From positions 1 to 64,000 of the forward strand of contig NZ_JAQOSO010000003.1 of the NCBI RefSeq assembly GCF_030068505.1: DNA of 64,000 nt, in the 5' to 3' direction. Shown here in pieces: positions 34,336 to 44,300 of this stretch. How positions within the stretch are numbered: the stretch's first letter is position 1; each line of letters opens with the position of its first letter. The stretch is from Roseofilum capinflatum BLCC-M114. GTDB lineage: Bacteria > Cyanobacteriota > Cyanobacteriia > Cyanobacteriales > Desertifilaceae. The notes under the pieces were generated by a model. The model saw nothing but the letters and a program-made list of their open reading frames with translations. It was not told where the DNA came from and ran no database searches. The position numbers were made by a program, and so were the translations under genes.

Positions 34336-34881
34336 ATGAAGACTGAATTTAGAACCAAGTTCCTGCAACACCTGATCGCGAAGAAAGAAGACGAAGGGTT
34401 TACCCTGATTGAGCTGCTGGTTGTTATCATCATTATCGGTATCCTGTCGGCGATCGCCCTGCCTTCCTTCCTCAACCAAGCCAACAAAGCCAAACAATCC
34501 GAATCCAAGCAGTATGTGGGTTCCATGAACCGCCAGCAGCAAGCTTACTACCTGGAAAAAGGTGGATTTAGCTTCGACCTGGGAACTCTGGGCTTGGGTA
34601 TTGAAGAAGAGACCGAGAACTACATCTATGGAATCAGTACAACCACAACTACACAAGCAAATATCACCGAAAATAGCACTGTAACTAACTATGGGGCTGC
34701 CAAACCAACAACCTTAAAATCTTATATTGGAGGAGTTGCAGCAGTAAACCTGATAGACACGAGTGAATCCACCACTCTAGCCAGTCTGTGTGAAGCAAAC
34801 GATGCTGGTAGTCAGCCAATTCCCCTAACCTTTGGGACAACAGCAGCTCCTGCATGTCCCAATAATTGGTCAGAGCTGTAA
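34336..34881 (+). CDS. pilA: Type IV major pilin-like protein PilA
   Basis: The leader ends KKEDEG and is followed by FTLIELLVVIIIIGILSAIA, the prepilin peptidase site and N-terminal pilin helix. Glu at +5 is present, as needed for assembly. The C-terminal domain is Thr/Ser-rich (STTTTTQANITENSTVTN), offering many possible O-glycosylation sites. It ends with a Cys pair (SLCEAND and PACPNNW) that could form the D-region disulfide. AAGGAG precedes the ATG by 12 bases, and a TATAGT box lies about 53 bases before the ATG. A terminator-like hairpin follows. The GT41-containing glycan locus starts 167 bases later. Confidence 0.95.
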   Translation: MKTEFRTKFLQHLIAKKEDEGFTLIELLVVIIIIGILSAIALPSFLNQANKAKQSESKQYVGSMNRQQQAYYLEKGGFSFDLGTLGLGIEEETENYIYGISTTTTTQANITENSTVTNYGAAKPTTLKSYIGGVAAVNLIDTSESTTLASLCEANDAGSQPIPLTFGTTAAPACPNNWSEL

Positions 34882-34957
34882 GGTTAATCCACGGTTTATT
34901 AGTAAAGTATTCCTGTTCTCAAACTACTACGAAAGGAAGCCAGCAGCATAGTTTTCA

Positions 34958-34985
34958 AGGGTGAGTAATCAATTGATCTCACCCT
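34958..34985 (+). terminator. Hairpin after pilA
   Basis: AGGGTGAG and CTCACCCT form a perfect 8-bp stem with a 12-base loop, 76 bases after the pilA stop. The pyrimidine-rich ATCTCTTTTAC follows. It probably limits read-through from pilA into the glycan genes. Confidence 0.6.
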
Positions 34986-35048
34986 ATCTCTTTTACTACA
35001 ACCTGCTCATTCTAAGACTTCAAGACTTAGAGATCCCATGAAAAGATC

Positions 35049-37271
35049 ATGACCCCATTAACCCCAAATTGGCAACAACAAGGGCTAGAGTTGTTAAGGT
35101 CAAAGCACTACAGCGAGGCTTTAGAACTCTATCAGCATCAGATAGAAATCGATTCAACATCGAAGCAAGCCCATTGGTACTTAGGATTAGCTCTACTTCT
35201 ACAAGGACAAGAAATCGAAGCCCAGGTTGCTTGGATGTTGGCAATTGGAGAAGGGGCTGAAGAAGAAACCCAGCAATATATAGCTGACTTAGTGAGTGTT
35301 CTACAAACTGAAGCAGACATACAAGAAAAAAATAACGAACAGACAACGGCTTGGATGATTCGTCACCATATTCGTGAAATTGCTCCTACTAACCTTAAGA
35401 ATCTCCTAATACTCATCGGATTAGACCTAAAATTAGATCAATTAACTCAAGAAGAAGTTGACCGGATAGGGATAATCCCAATTCTTGAAGCTACTTCACA
35501 GATAGCCAAGCCAGACTTCTATGCTCTATTGCAGATTTTACAACTCTGTCTAGATCAGCAGCCTCTCAACCCTTTTACATGCACTCTAGCAGAAGTTAGC
35601 ATATCCTGTGCCGTATCTCACGATCCACAAGCCTTCATTAATATCGTGATGGAATCTTGCTTAAAGATTAATTATAACTTACGCCAACCCAATTTAGCCG
35701 TTAAACTCAGTAAAATTGCACTACAGGTTGATCCAGAAAATATACAAGTATGGGAACATTTAGCTGGTTTCTACACTAAGGTACCAGACCATCACGAATG
35801 TGTTGCATCTGCTAAAAAGATGTGCCAGTTAGCCAAAAATAACCTTGAGAAAATCAGAGGGCTTTTTCTACAAATCACAGGATTCATGGGTGCGGGTGGA
35901 TATTGGCAAGAAGCAGTAAATGCCTTTAGTCAGCAAGCTAAACTTTTGCTCTCTCTTGACCCAAAGAATGCATCTGATTACCCATTACCGGTTCATATCC
36001 GGATGTACAGTAGCACCTATTTCGTACCCTATTTTGAGGATAATGCTGAAAGAAATCGACGCATTCACAACCATGTTGCCCAATTCTGTCAAGCAGGAAT
36101 TGAACTACACGCTCATGAGCAAATTCAGCAGTATCGACAAAACTGGAGCTATCCCCAGGATAAGAATAAGCGATTAAAAATAGGTTACTTGTCTCACTGT
36201 TTCTCCAGCCATTCAGTAGGCTGGCTTGCCCGGTGGTTATTTCGACACCATAATCGAGAAGACTATGATATCTATGGCTATGTTGTGAACTACCGGGCGA
36301 TGAGTAAAGATAGACTGCAAGAGTGGTACATCCAAAATTTTACAGAAACTCGGAAATTGGGGATTCACTACGCTGATGTGGTTGAGCAAATTAGCAAGGA
36401 TAAGGTAGATATTCTTGTCGATATGGATAGCTTGACTTTGGATCTTAGTTGTGCAGTCATGGCAATGAAACCAGCCCCAATTCAAGTGAGTTGGTTAGGA
36501 TGGGATGCACCAGGAATTCCCACTGTAGATTATATGATTGCCGACCCCTATGTAGTACCGGACAATGCAGATGACTACTACAGTGAAAAAATTTGGCGAC
36601 TGCCACAAACCTATATTGCTGTGGATGGCTTTGAAGTAGGTGTCCCTACTTTACGACGTGAAATGCTAGATATTCCGAGTGATGCGGTTCTATTTTTCAG
36701 TTCTCAAAGAGGCTATAAACGTCATCCAGAAACGGCTAGGTTACAGTTAAAAATCATCAAAGAAGTACCCCATAGCTATTTTTTAATTAAAGGATTCGGC
36801 GATCAAATCGCTATTCAGAGGTTATTTGTCGAACTAGCTGAAGAAGAAGGACTTTCTGAAGAGCGACTCAAGTTTGTCATGCCTACCCCCTCAGAGTCTA
36901 TGCATCGTGCCAATATGAGTATTTGTGACGTTGTATTAGATACTTATCCTTACAATGGTGCTACCACAACTTTAGAAACTCTATGGATGGGTATTCCTAT
37001 GGTAACACGAGTGGGACAACAGTTCGCTGCCCGTAATAGCTATACCATGATGATTAATGCAGGTATTACAGAAGGGATTGCTTGGACAGATGAAGAGTAT
37101 GTCGAATGGGGGATTCGTTTAGGAAAAGATTCTGAACTTCGCAAAAGAGTATCTTGGAAGCTAAAAGAGTCTCGTAAAACTGCACCCTTATGGAATGGGA
37201 AGCAATTTGCCCGTGAAATGGAAAAAGCCTATGAACAAATGTGGACACAATATGTAGAGTCGAGTATTTGA
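35049..37271 (+). CDS. TPR-GT41 protein glycosyltransferase (OGT/SPINDLY-like)
   Basis: The N-terminus has TPR-like repeats (ALELYQHQIEIDSTSKQAHW, YLGLALLLQGQEIEAQ). The C-terminal half, from about residue 375, is a family 41 domain: KIGYLSHCFSSHSVGWLAR, PAPIQVSWLGWDAPGIPTVDYMIAD, YSEKIWRLPQTYI, VLFFSSQRGYKRHPET, DVVLDTYPYNGATTTLETLWMG and GIPMVTR. GT41 enzymes attach GlcNAc or related sugars to Ser/Thr of proteins. Directly behind a Thr-rich pilin, modification of PilA is a natural guess, not proof. The N-terminus is clearly related to that of the TPR-methyltransferase at 37824. Confidence 0.9.
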   Translation: MTPLTPNWQQQGLELLRSKHYSEALELYQHQIEIDSTSKQAHWYLGLALLLQGQEIEAQVAWMLAIGEGAEEETQQYIADLVSVLQTEADIQEKNNEQTTAWMIRHHIREIAPTNLKNLLILIGLDLKLDQLTQEEVDRIGIIPILEATSQIAKPDFYALLQILQLCLDQQPLNPFTCTLAEVSISCAVSHDPQAFINIVMESCLKINYNLRQPNLAVKLSKIALQVDPENIQVWEHLAGFYTKVPDHHECVASAKKMCQLAKNNLEKIRGLFLQITGFMGAGGYWQEAVNAFSQQAKLLLSLDPKNASDYPLPVHIRMYSSTYFVPYFEDNAERNRRIHNHVAQFCQAGIELHAHEQIQQYRQNWSYPQDKNKRLKIGYLSHCFSSHSVGWLARWLFRHHNREDYDIYGYVVNYRAMSKDRLQEWYIQNFTETRKLGIHYADVVEQISKDKVDILVDMDSLTLDLSCAVMAMKPAPIQVSWLGWDAPGIPTVDYMIADPYVVPDNADDYYSEKIWRLPQTYIAVDGFEVGVPTLRREMLDIPSDAVLFFSSQRGYKRHPETARLQLKIIKEVPHSYFLIKGFGDQIAIQRLFVELAEEEGLSEERLKFVMPTPSESMHRANMSICDVVLDTYPYNGATTTLETLWMGIPMVTRVGQQFAARNSYTMMINAGITEGIAWTDEEYVEWGIRLGKDSELRKRVSWKLKESRKTAPLWNGKQFAREMEKAYEQMWTQYVESSI

Positions 37272-37365
37272 AGAGTATTAGTGGTATTTTTATAGAAGAG
37301 TGTTATCGGGCAAGCAAAATTACAATCAATGACTATTCCAACCCAAAAATTGGTATTCTAAATCA

Positions 37366-37827
37366 ATGAAAACATTTAAAAAAATCCTGATTTTTGTGTC
37401 AATCATTTCCTTCTTAGGAGGAACTTCTTTGGGGATGCTAAGAGTATTTAGCAGTGTCATTAATACTGAAGAAAGTAATCCTGCTTCTCAATCTGAAAGT
37501 CCAGAATTGACTCCTGAACAAACACTGATTCAACAAGCTAGGGGATACGAAGTCGTTTTACAAAGGGAACCCGAAAATCGGATTGCCCTTGAAGGCTTGC
37601 TTGTTGTACGATTACAAATGAATGATCTTCAAAATGCCAGAATACCCTTGCAAAAATTAGTTGATTTATACCCGGATGACAATACTTATCAAGAATTAAT
37701 GGCTCAGTTAGAAAATGAATTACAAAAACGAACTAATTCTACTCAAAATAAAGATCAAACTAATATCAATACCAATCCAGATGATCTGAACAAATCAGAG
37801 GACAAAACTCAGGAGGAAAATAGATGA
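37366..37827 (+). CDS. Membrane-anchored TPR-like protein
   Basis: A single N-terminal hydrophobic segment (ILIFVSIISFLGGTSLGML) precedes a short TPR-like region (YEVVLQREPENRIALEGLLVV and NDLQNARIPLQKLVDLYPDD). The tail is Asn/Asp/Lys-rich and hydrophilic. The protein could hold partners at the membrane. Its stop overlaps the start of the next gene by four bases (ATGA), so both are likely translated together. Confidence 0.8.
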   Translation: MKTFKKILIFVSIISFLGGTSLGMLRVFSSVINTEESNPASQSESPELTPEQTLIQQARGYEVVLQREPENRIALEGLLVVRLQMNDLQNARIPLQKLVDLYPDDNTYQELMAQLENELQKRTNSTQNKDQTNINTNPDDLNKSEDKTQEENR

Positions 37828-39386
37828 CCTTAGATATCCAAAATGGGGATTGGCAAAATCAAGCCAAAGCTTACTGGGAAGCAGGGAACTACGAAAAAGC
37901 CGCTAGTTTATACGAACAGGCCGTATCCGATCAACCCGATGAAAAGATTTATTATTGGTATCTTGGCCTATTATTACTCCTACAAGGTCAAGAATCAGAA
38001 GCTCAAACTTGTTGGCTATCTGCTATGCTTGATGGCAATGAAGAAGAAGTTGAAAAATGGACTGAAGAGTTAAGCCTTATTTTAGAACATGAGGCTCAAA
38101 TAAAGTATAATTCGGGTCAATATGGTTTAGCCTGGCTAATTCGGCAGCATTTGGGTCAGCTTTGTCCAGAAAATGGGATTAATTACCTAAAATTGATTGA
38201 TATTTCTTGTTACTTAGACAATATTTCTGTAGAATTTATTACTCATTTCATCGACGAGAACCATCTTTATGATCTCATCAGTCAGGATCGATGGATTAAT
38301 GAAAATCAGCTTATAGAAAAAATAGTGAGTCAGCTATTAAGCATTGACCGAAACTTTACTGAGTTATACTATTTCATCCAACAATTACTTGCCCATATAC
38401 CAGAGTCTAGAAACCAAATTATTCAAGATGCTTTTCAACAAGTTCATAGGTCTGCTCAAGATAAAAAAACATCTCTTACATCCTATGAAAACATTAATAG
38501 TTTAATTGATCGTGAATCCGATCCAATACAAACCAGGCAGTCGTATGTCGATAGAGGGCAGTTTTTAATGCAAGAGGGTAGATTAGCAGAAGCCTTTGAA
38601 CATTATCATCAAGCTATTACGCTCTACCCTAATTATCCTGTATTTCACTTGCAGTTGGGTCTAGTTTTGCAATATCAAGGGCATTTAGATCGAGCCGATG
38701 GATGTTACGATCAAGCTATATCTCTAGCCCCTAATTGGTCTTATGCCCACTACCTAAAAGCTATTAATATTAAATCAGCAATTGATTATAATTCCCAAGA
38801 AGTTATGGATGAATGGTATGCTAATCCTAAAATAATGGAATTCCATTCTTGTAAAGAACAATTTGCTTTTTATCGAGATGTAATTGACTTAGCTGTTTCT
38901 CATGGAGTTGATTACCATCACAAAACAATTGCTGATGTAGGATGTGGATTTGGCCAACTCTTGCTAATGATTAGAGAAAATTATCAACCTTTGTTGATTA
39001 AAGGGTTTGACTTTTCTTCATCAGCAGTAAAAACCGCTCAAACAATACATTCTTATCCTGATTGTGAATTTGAGCAAAATGATATATATGAAGGAGTTAA
39101 TCAAACTTTTGATGTCGTATTTTGTACTGAAGTTCTAGAGCATCTACTCTACCCTCAAAAAGCTCTGATTAATCTCTTAAAGATGATTAAAATCAAGGGA
39201 ACTTTGATTTTAACAGTTCCGAATGGTAGAGTCGATTCTTTCGCTGGACATATTAATTTTTGGAGTCCAGAAAGCTGGCAAGTTTTTATCCATGAAAACT
39301 CTCAAGGTTTTGATATAAAAACCGATGTGATGGAATCGAAAGAAAACTTATATCACTTAAACTATGCCATAGTTCAAAAGCTTTAA
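37824..39386 (+). CDS. TPR protein with C-terminal methyltransferase domain
   Basis: Residues 1-100 share the TPR block of the GT41 protein upstream (YWYLGLLLLLQGQESEAQTCW; the other reads WYLGLALLLQGQEIEAQ). A second TPR pair is near residue 240 (AEAFEHYHQAITLYPNYPVF). From about 355 there is a class I methyltransferase with IADVGCGFGQLLLMI and VVFCTEVLEHLLYPQKAL. The domain order suggests the TPR part chooses the target and the C-terminal domain methylates a sugar or protein. It belongs to the glycan locus. Confidence 0.88.
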   Translation: MTLDIQNGDWQNQAKAYWEAGNYEKAASLYEQAVSDQPDEKIYYWYLGLLLLLQGQESEAQTCWLSAMLDGNEEEVEKWTEELSLILEHEAQIKYNSGQYGLAWLIRQHLGQLCPENGINYLKLIDISCYLDNISVEFITHFIDENHLYDLISQDRWINENQLIEKIVSQLLSIDRNFTELYYFIQQLLAHIPESRNQIIQDAFQQVHRSAQDKKTSLTSYENINSLIDRESDPIQTRQSYVDRGQFLMQEGRLAEAFEHYHQAITLYPNYPVFHLQLGLVLQYQGHLDRADGCYDQAISLAPNWSYAHYLKAINIKSAIDYNSQEVMDEWYANPKIMEFHSCKEQFAFYRDVIDLAVSHGVDYHHKTIADVGCGFGQLLLMIRENYQPLLIKGFDFSSSAVKTAQTIHSYPDCEFEQNDIYEGVNQTFDVVFCTEVLEHLLYPQKALINLLKMIKIKGTLILTVPNGRVDSFAGHINFWSPESWQVFIHENSQGFDIKTDVMESKENLYHLNYAIVQKL

Positions 39387-39445
39387 AATCTGAATTTAAA
39401 TAAATTTAAGTTAATTTTATAGACTTTAGAAAATGGAGAAAATTA

Positions 39446-41122
39446 ATGTTTTGGGATGATATTAAACTCGTTACTGAACAAGTTCAAAAATATGGATTAA
39501 GAAAGCCTTTTGTTGATTTAGGTGGATTGGAGAAGCCCACTATAGCAGATTATAATATAACCATTCAAACTCAAGATCAGTATTCTAGATATATCCACTT
39601 AAATCAAAGGCCTTTTGATCACATTGATCCGGAATATTTAGTTCTTAATCCTGAAAATGACTCGCCTGAAATTGAAGCACTCCCTTCTCTATACTCGAAT
39701 TTTTTCGGCACAGCAGTTTGCTTAAATGTCATTGAGCATGTAGAAAATCCCTTTGAAGTTTTTGATGCTTTTTATAAAATAATGAAACCAGAAGGGTTGC
39801 TGATTATTGAAACCGTATTTTCTTTTCCTTATCATCCTTCCCCTAGGGATTATTGGCGTTACTCAGCAGAATGCCTCAAAAACTTGAGTCAACAAGCCGG
39901 TTTTAAAGTGTTAGAATGTGATTGGCGATTGTTGATTCGAGCTGATGAAGGAATTGAAGTTATTCAAGAAATTCCCGGATTATACAAAAAACACCATCCT
40001 CAAGAAATAATGACGGTCTATGCTACCTTAACTAAGTCAGAAAAACCCATTCAGCATAATCTAGTTAACTATCAATTGCCACAACGGTTATCTTCTGATG
40101 CTAGAGCTAGATTGACGATTAAAATTGAAGACTTACAAACACAACTAAAACAAAATCGATATGGTTGTCAAGAGTCACCAGAAAACCTGGATTGTATCCA
40201 CTCATGTAAACAAGTTCGTCAACAACTTTGTGAGACTTTATTGACTACTCCACTGGAACAATTACCCGTGACTCAGAAGCTCCATCAACAAGTGCTAGAT
40301 AGCTTAATAAAAGACTGTCCTAGGACTGAAAAAGAAAATGAATTGCTCAATTTTGCTTTAAAATATTTAGACTCAACTAGCTACCAACCTCAATGGGAGT
40401 ATGTCCCAGAAGGGTGGTTACGGAGAAATGAAAAAATCAAAGGATGGAATATTCAGGATATTTTGGATGTTCGGATAGATCAGTGGAAAGGTTTGGTTGA
40501 GCAACTGAAAAAAAATGCTTTGCTATCTCATGACTATTCACAACAGAATAATTACATTCTTTGGTCTTATGTTTTGTCTTTAACTGCTCAGAAAAAAGAG
40601 GAAATTTCTATCTTAGATTGGGGTGGAGGATTAGGAGAGTATTATTTGATAGCTAAAGCCTTACTTCCTAATGTAAAAATCAATTATTCCTGTGCAGAAG
40701 TTCCTGTATTGTGTGAAGCGGGTCGATCGCTTCACACTGATGTTACATTCTATGAAGAAGATCGGGACTGTTTTGCCCATGAATATGATTTAGTATTTTG
40801 CAGTTCGGCACTCCAATATGCACAAGATTGGCAAACGTTGATAGAAAATATGGTTAAAAGTACCCGGTTATATTTATATATAACCCGACTGCCAATTGTT
40901 CAGAATCATTCCTCTTTTGTGGTTTTACAGAGGGCTTATAGTTATGGTTATAATACAGAATATTTAAGCTGGTTTTTAAATCTTCATGAATTAGTGAACT
41001 ATGTAGAAAACTTAAATATGAAAAAAGTTAGAGACTTTTTAATTGCGGAGCGTTTCCCTGTTCCTGGCGCTCCAGAAGTGGGAGAAGGTCGAGGATTACT
41101 CTTTGCTCGAAACTCTGAATAG
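39446..41122 (+). CDS. Double methyltransferase-like protein (N-terminal type 11, C-terminal TIGR04325-like)
   Basis: Residues 1 to about 200 resemble a class I methyltransferase that lacks a clear glycine-rich motif I (PFVDLGGLEKP) but keeps AVCLNVIEHVENPFEVFDAFYKIMKPEG. A linker with two Cys (about 240-260) follows. Residues about 335-555 match the TIGR04325 methyltransferase type (WGGGLGEYYLIAKALLP, VFCSSALQYAQDWQTLI, YLYITRLPI). These are found in polysaccharide clusters. Two domains in one chain may act on the same glycan. The N-terminal domain may be inactive. Confidence 0.85.
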   Translation: MFWDDIKLVTEQVQKYGLRKPFVDLGGLEKPTIADYNITIQTQDQYSRYIHLNQRPFDHIDPEYLVLNPENDSPEIEALPSLYSNFFGTAVCLNVIEHVENPFEVFDAFYKIMKPEGLLIIETVFSFPYHPSPRDYWRYSAECLKNLSQQAGFKVLECDWRLLIRADEGIEVIQEIPGLYKKHHPQEIMTVYATLTKSEKPIQHNLVNYQLPQRLSSDARARLTIKIEDLQTQLKQNRYGCQESPENLDCIHSCKQVRQQLCETLLTTPLEQLPVTQKLHQQVLDSLIKDCPRTEKENELLNFALKYLDSTSYQPQWEYVPEGWLRRNEKIKGWNIQDILDVRIDQWKGLVEQLKKNALLSHDYSQQNNYILWSYVLSLTAQKKEEISILDWGGGLGEYYLIAKALLPNVKINYSCAEVPVLCEAGRSLHTDVTFYEEDRDCFAHEYDLVFCSSALQYAQDWQTLIENMVKSTRLYLYITRLPIVQNHSSFVVLQRAYSYGYNTEYLSWFLNLHELVNYVENLNMKKVRDFLIAERFPVPGAPEVGEGRGLLFARNSE

Positions 41123-41160
41123 GTATTGATGAAAGTCTATATCCAAGTAGGTTGAAAATT

Positions 41161-42147
41161 ATGAAAGATAGTACATTTGCCGATAAAAAAGTCTTAATTA
41201 CTGGAGGATTGGGTTTTATTGGTAGTAACCTGGCTCGACGACTGCTCAAACTAGGTGCTAAGGTACTGTTAGTGGACAGTTTAATTCCTGAATACGGAGG
41301 AAACTTATTTAATATTAATGGTATTGAAAACCAAGTCAAAATCAACATTTCTGATGTCAGAGATCAGTATAGTATGCGTTATTTGGTTCAGGGCCAAGAT
41401 TACTTATTTAATTTGGCTGGACAAACGAGCCATTTGGACTCTATGCACGATCCTTATACGGACTTAGAGATTAATTGTCGATCGCAACTTTCCATCTTAG
41501 AAGCTTGTCGCAATTATAACCCAGATATCAAACTCGTTTTTGCCAGTACCCGTCAACTCTACGGCAAACCAGATTACTTACCCGTAGATGAAAACCATTT
41601 GCTCCGTCCTGTAGATGTCAATGGGATTAACAAAATGGCAGGAGAGTGGTATCATATCCTCTATAATAATGTCTATGGGATTCGTTCTTGTGCTTTACGT
41701 TTAACCAATACCTATGGCCCCCGAATGCGGGTTAAGGATGCACGACAAACCTTTCTAGGTATTTGGGTTCGTTTGGTGGTTGAAAAGAAACCCTTTGAAG
41801 TGTGGGGTGGAGAGCAACTTCGGGATTTCACTTATGTCGAAGATGCTGTTGATGCCATGTTAATGGCAGCCGTTCAACCCGCAGCAGAAGGACAAATTTT
41901 TAATCTAGGGGGCGATCGCATTATTAGCCTGCGGGAAACGGCTGAACTCTTGATTAAAGTCAATAATGGGGGAGAATTTCAAATTCGCGAATTTCCAGCA
42001 GAACGAAAACGGATTGATATCGGTGACTACTATACCGATTACAGTAAGATTAAATCCAGTCTAGGATGGACTCCGAAAACCTCTTTGGAAGAAGGCTTAA
42101 CTCAAACCCTAGCGTTTTACCGCGATCGCTTATCTCAATATCTCTAG
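41161..42147 (+). CDS. NDP-sugar epimerase/dehydratase-like SDR with atypical active site
   Basis: This extended short-chain dehydrogenase has the NAD motif ITGGLGFIGSN (residues 13-23). FNLAGQTSH, FASTRQLYGKP and RLTNTYGPRM follow at the expected distances. Where YxxxK is expected it reads N154-G-I-N-K158, so the catalytic Tyr is replaced by Asn. A comparable VNGINKxAGE form seems to occur in other sugar-locus SDRs, so this may be a true subfamily. With the next gene it probably prepares an amino-deoxy sugar nucleotide. I use the ATG at 41161; the TTG at 41152 is less likely. Confidence 0.85.
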   Translation: MKDSTFADKKVLITGGLGFIGSNLARRLLKLGAKVLLVDSLIPEYGGNLFNINGIENQVKINISDVRDQYSMRYLVQGQDYLFNLAGQTSHLDSMHDPYTDLEINCRSQLSILEACRNYNPDIKLVFASTRQLYGKPDYLPVDENHLLRPVDVNGINKMAGEWYHILYNNVYGIRSCALRLTNTYGPRMRVKDARQTFLGIWVRLVVEKKPFEVWGGEQLRDFTYVEDAVDAMLMAAVQPAAEGQIFNLGGDRIISLRETAELLIKVNNGGEFQIREFPAERKRIDIGDYYTDYSKIKSSLGWTPKTSLEEGLTQTLAFYRDRLSQYL

Positions 42148-42178
42148 CTTAATCCATCACACCATCTCCACCAACCTC

Positions 42179-43306
42179 ATGCTCCTTCAAACCAATCCTA
42201 AAGCCGGTTATCTGGCTCAAAAAACAGACATTGATCAAGCCATTCATCGAGTGTTAGAAAGTGGATGGTACATTTTAGGTGAAGAAGTAACCGCTTTTGA
42301 AAAAGAATTCGCCCAATACATGGGAGCCAGTTATGCGGTTGGTGTCGCTAGTGGTACAGATGCCTTAGTCCTGGCATTAAAGGCTTGTGGAATTGGATTA
42401 GGCGACGCTGTGATTACTGTCTCTCATACAGCCGTTGCTACCGTTACTGCGATTGAACTTGCCGGAGCAACCCCAATTTTAGTCGATATCGATCCAGTTA
42501 CATTTACCCTCGATCCCAACTCCCTTGAAGATACCCTTGTTGAACTCAATAAACACCCTCACCTTCAAGTCAAAGCTATTATCCCTGTTCATCTATACGG
42601 TCACCCGGCCGACATGACCTCCATCTTAGAAATTGCCCGTCGCTACGAACTAGAAGTCATCGAAGATTGCGCCCAATCTCACGGCGCAATCTTCAACCAT
42701 AAGAAAACAGGAACTTGGGGAAAAGTAGGAGCCTTCAGCTTTTATCCAACTAAGAATTTAGGGGCTTTAGGGGATGGTGGAGCGGTCATTACCGACGATG
42801 CTGAACTGGCTAACCAGCTCTTGATCTTACGACAATATGGCTGGAAACAACGCTTTATTAGTGATGCTTCCGGCATGAATAGTCGTTTAGATCCGATACA
42901 GGCAGCTATTTTGCGAGTCAAATTATCTGCCCTTGACCAGGATAATAAACAACGAAAACTTGTGGCTAAAGTGTACGATCGAAATTTAAGTGATTTACCT
43001 CTGACTCTTCCCCAAACTCAAGGAGATGTCGATCCAGTTTATCATCAGTATGTTATTCGTTCTGACTCCAGAGACACTCTGCAACAATTTTTGAAAGCAG
43101 AGGGAATTGGCACAGCCATTCATTATCCCGTCCCGGTTCATCAGCAGCCTGCATACCAACAATTAGCCATTTCTCCAAAAGGACTAAGTGTGACCGAAAA
43201 GATCAGTCGTGAAATTCTGAGTTTACCAATGTATGGCCAGCTCACCGATGAAGAAGCTACCACGGTCAGTCAGGCTGTGATTGCTGGAGTTAAATCTTTC
43301 AAATGA
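42179..43306 (+). CDS. DegT/DnrJ/EryC1 family sugar aminotransferase
   Basis: This PLP enzyme transfers an amino group to a keto-sugar nucleotide. The Schiff-base Lys192 is in FSFYPTKNLGALGDGGAV. VASGTDALVLALKA, IIPVHLYGHPADM and EDCAQSHGA are all typical, and RLDPIQAAILRVKL with HYPVPVHQQPAY completes the family pattern. At 375 residues it is full length and resembles FdtB/QdtB-type 3-aminotransferases. It is 31 bases after the SDR gene, suggesting an NDP-aminosugar pathway. Confidence 0.92.
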   Translation: MLLQTNPKAGYLAQKTDIDQAIHRVLESGWYILGEEVTAFEKEFAQYMGASYAVGVASGTDALVLALKACGIGLGDAVITVSHTAVATVTAIELAGATPILVDIDPVTFTLDPNSLEDTLVELNKHPHLQVKAIIPVHLYGHPADMTSILEIARRYELEVIEDCAQSHGAIFNHKKTGTWGKVGAFSFYPTKNLGALGDGGAVITDDAELANQLLILRQYGWKQRFISDASGMNSRLDPIQAAILRVKLSALDQDNKQRKLVAKVYDRNLSDLPLTLPQTQGDVDPVYHQYVIRSDSRDTLQQFLKAEGIGTAIHYPVPVHQQPAYQQLAISPKGLSVTEKISREILSLPMYGQLTDEEATTVSQAVIAGVKSFK

Positions 43307-43326
43307 GTTTTAATTTTTAATTGATT

Positions 43327-44262
43327 ATGCGTTATTTTTGCACCTACTTCGATCATAACTATTTACCCAAAGGATTAGCCCTCTATCAGTCCTTACAAAA
43401 ATTTTGTGGTGACTTTGAATTGTGGGTACTTTGTCTGAGTCGCATTTGTTATGATGCCCTTCAAAAACTCAACTATCCTAATGTGCATTTAATCCCCCTA
43501 GATAAACTAGAACGTAGCGATCCGGATTTACTCAGAGCTAAACAAAATCGAACGATTGTTGAATACTACTTTACCTGTACTCCTTGTTTACCCTTATACG
43601 TTTTAAGAAACAATCCGCAAATAGATTTACTGACCTACTTAGATTCAGATTTGTTTTTTTACTCTGACTTACAGCCTATTTATCAAGAAATTGGCGATCG
43701 CTCCATTGCGATTATAGAACATCGATTTTCACCCGATTGCCTAGAACTCAAGCAATTTGGCATCTACAATGTAGGATGGTTATCATTTCGCGCCGATCAA
43801 AATGCTCTGAATTGTTTGCAATGGTGGCGAGAGCGGTGTATAGAATGGTGTTATGACCGACCAGAACCTACAAGATTTGCAGATCAAAAATATCTTGATG
43901 ATTGGTTAGAGCGATTTTCGGGAGTGGTAGTCATACACCATAAAGGTGCTAATGTTTCTCACTGGAATACCAATAATTATCAAATTCATAAGAGTGGAAA
44001 TAACATATTTGTTGATGAACTCCCTCTAATATTTTTTCATTTTCATGGATTTAAAAGCTACAAAAAAGGGTTTGAAATATCCTCTTTGAATCCACAGTTC
44101 AAATTAGCTAACCTGCAAGAAAGAAGAATATTTGAGTTTATCTATAGCCCTTACATAAAAACTTTGAAAGACATCACTCATATGATGGGTGATGTCTTAC
44201 CTGGTCTTTCCATACATCGTTCTTTAAGAGGTGCGGCTATTCCCGCTCTTTCATCCCTATAA
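43327..44262 (+). CDS. DxD glycosyltransferase (GT8-like fold)
   Basis: MRYFCTYFDHNYLPKGLALYQSLQ at the start and LLTYLDSDLFFYSDLQPI with a DSD metal site mark a nucleotide-diphospho-sugar transferase of GT-A type. QFGIYNVGWLSFRAD, FADQKYLDDW and HHKGANVSHWN resemble acceptor-side motifs of this group. It likely adds one sugar to the glycan built by the surrounding genes. The start is the ATG at 43327; an in-frame TTG lies two codons upstream. Confidence 0.85.
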   Translation: MRYFCTYFDHNYLPKGLALYQSLQKFCGDFELWVLCLSRICYDALQKLNYPNVHLIPLDKLERSDPDLLRAKQNRTIVEYYFTCTPCLPLYVLRNNPQIDLLTYLDSDLFFYSDLQPIYQEIGDRSIAIIEHRFSPDCLELKQFGIYNVGWLSFRADQNALNCLQWWRERCIEWCYDRPEPTRFADQKYLDDWLERFSGVVVIHHKGANVSHWNTNNYQIHKSGNNIFVDELPLIFFHFHGFKSYKKGFEISSLNPQFKLANLQERRIFEFIYSPYIKTLKDITHMMGDVLPGLSIHRSLRGAAIPALSSL

Positions 44263-44300
44263 AAAAAGTGAGTTTAAGTGTTAATGGATTTCAGTCTTCT

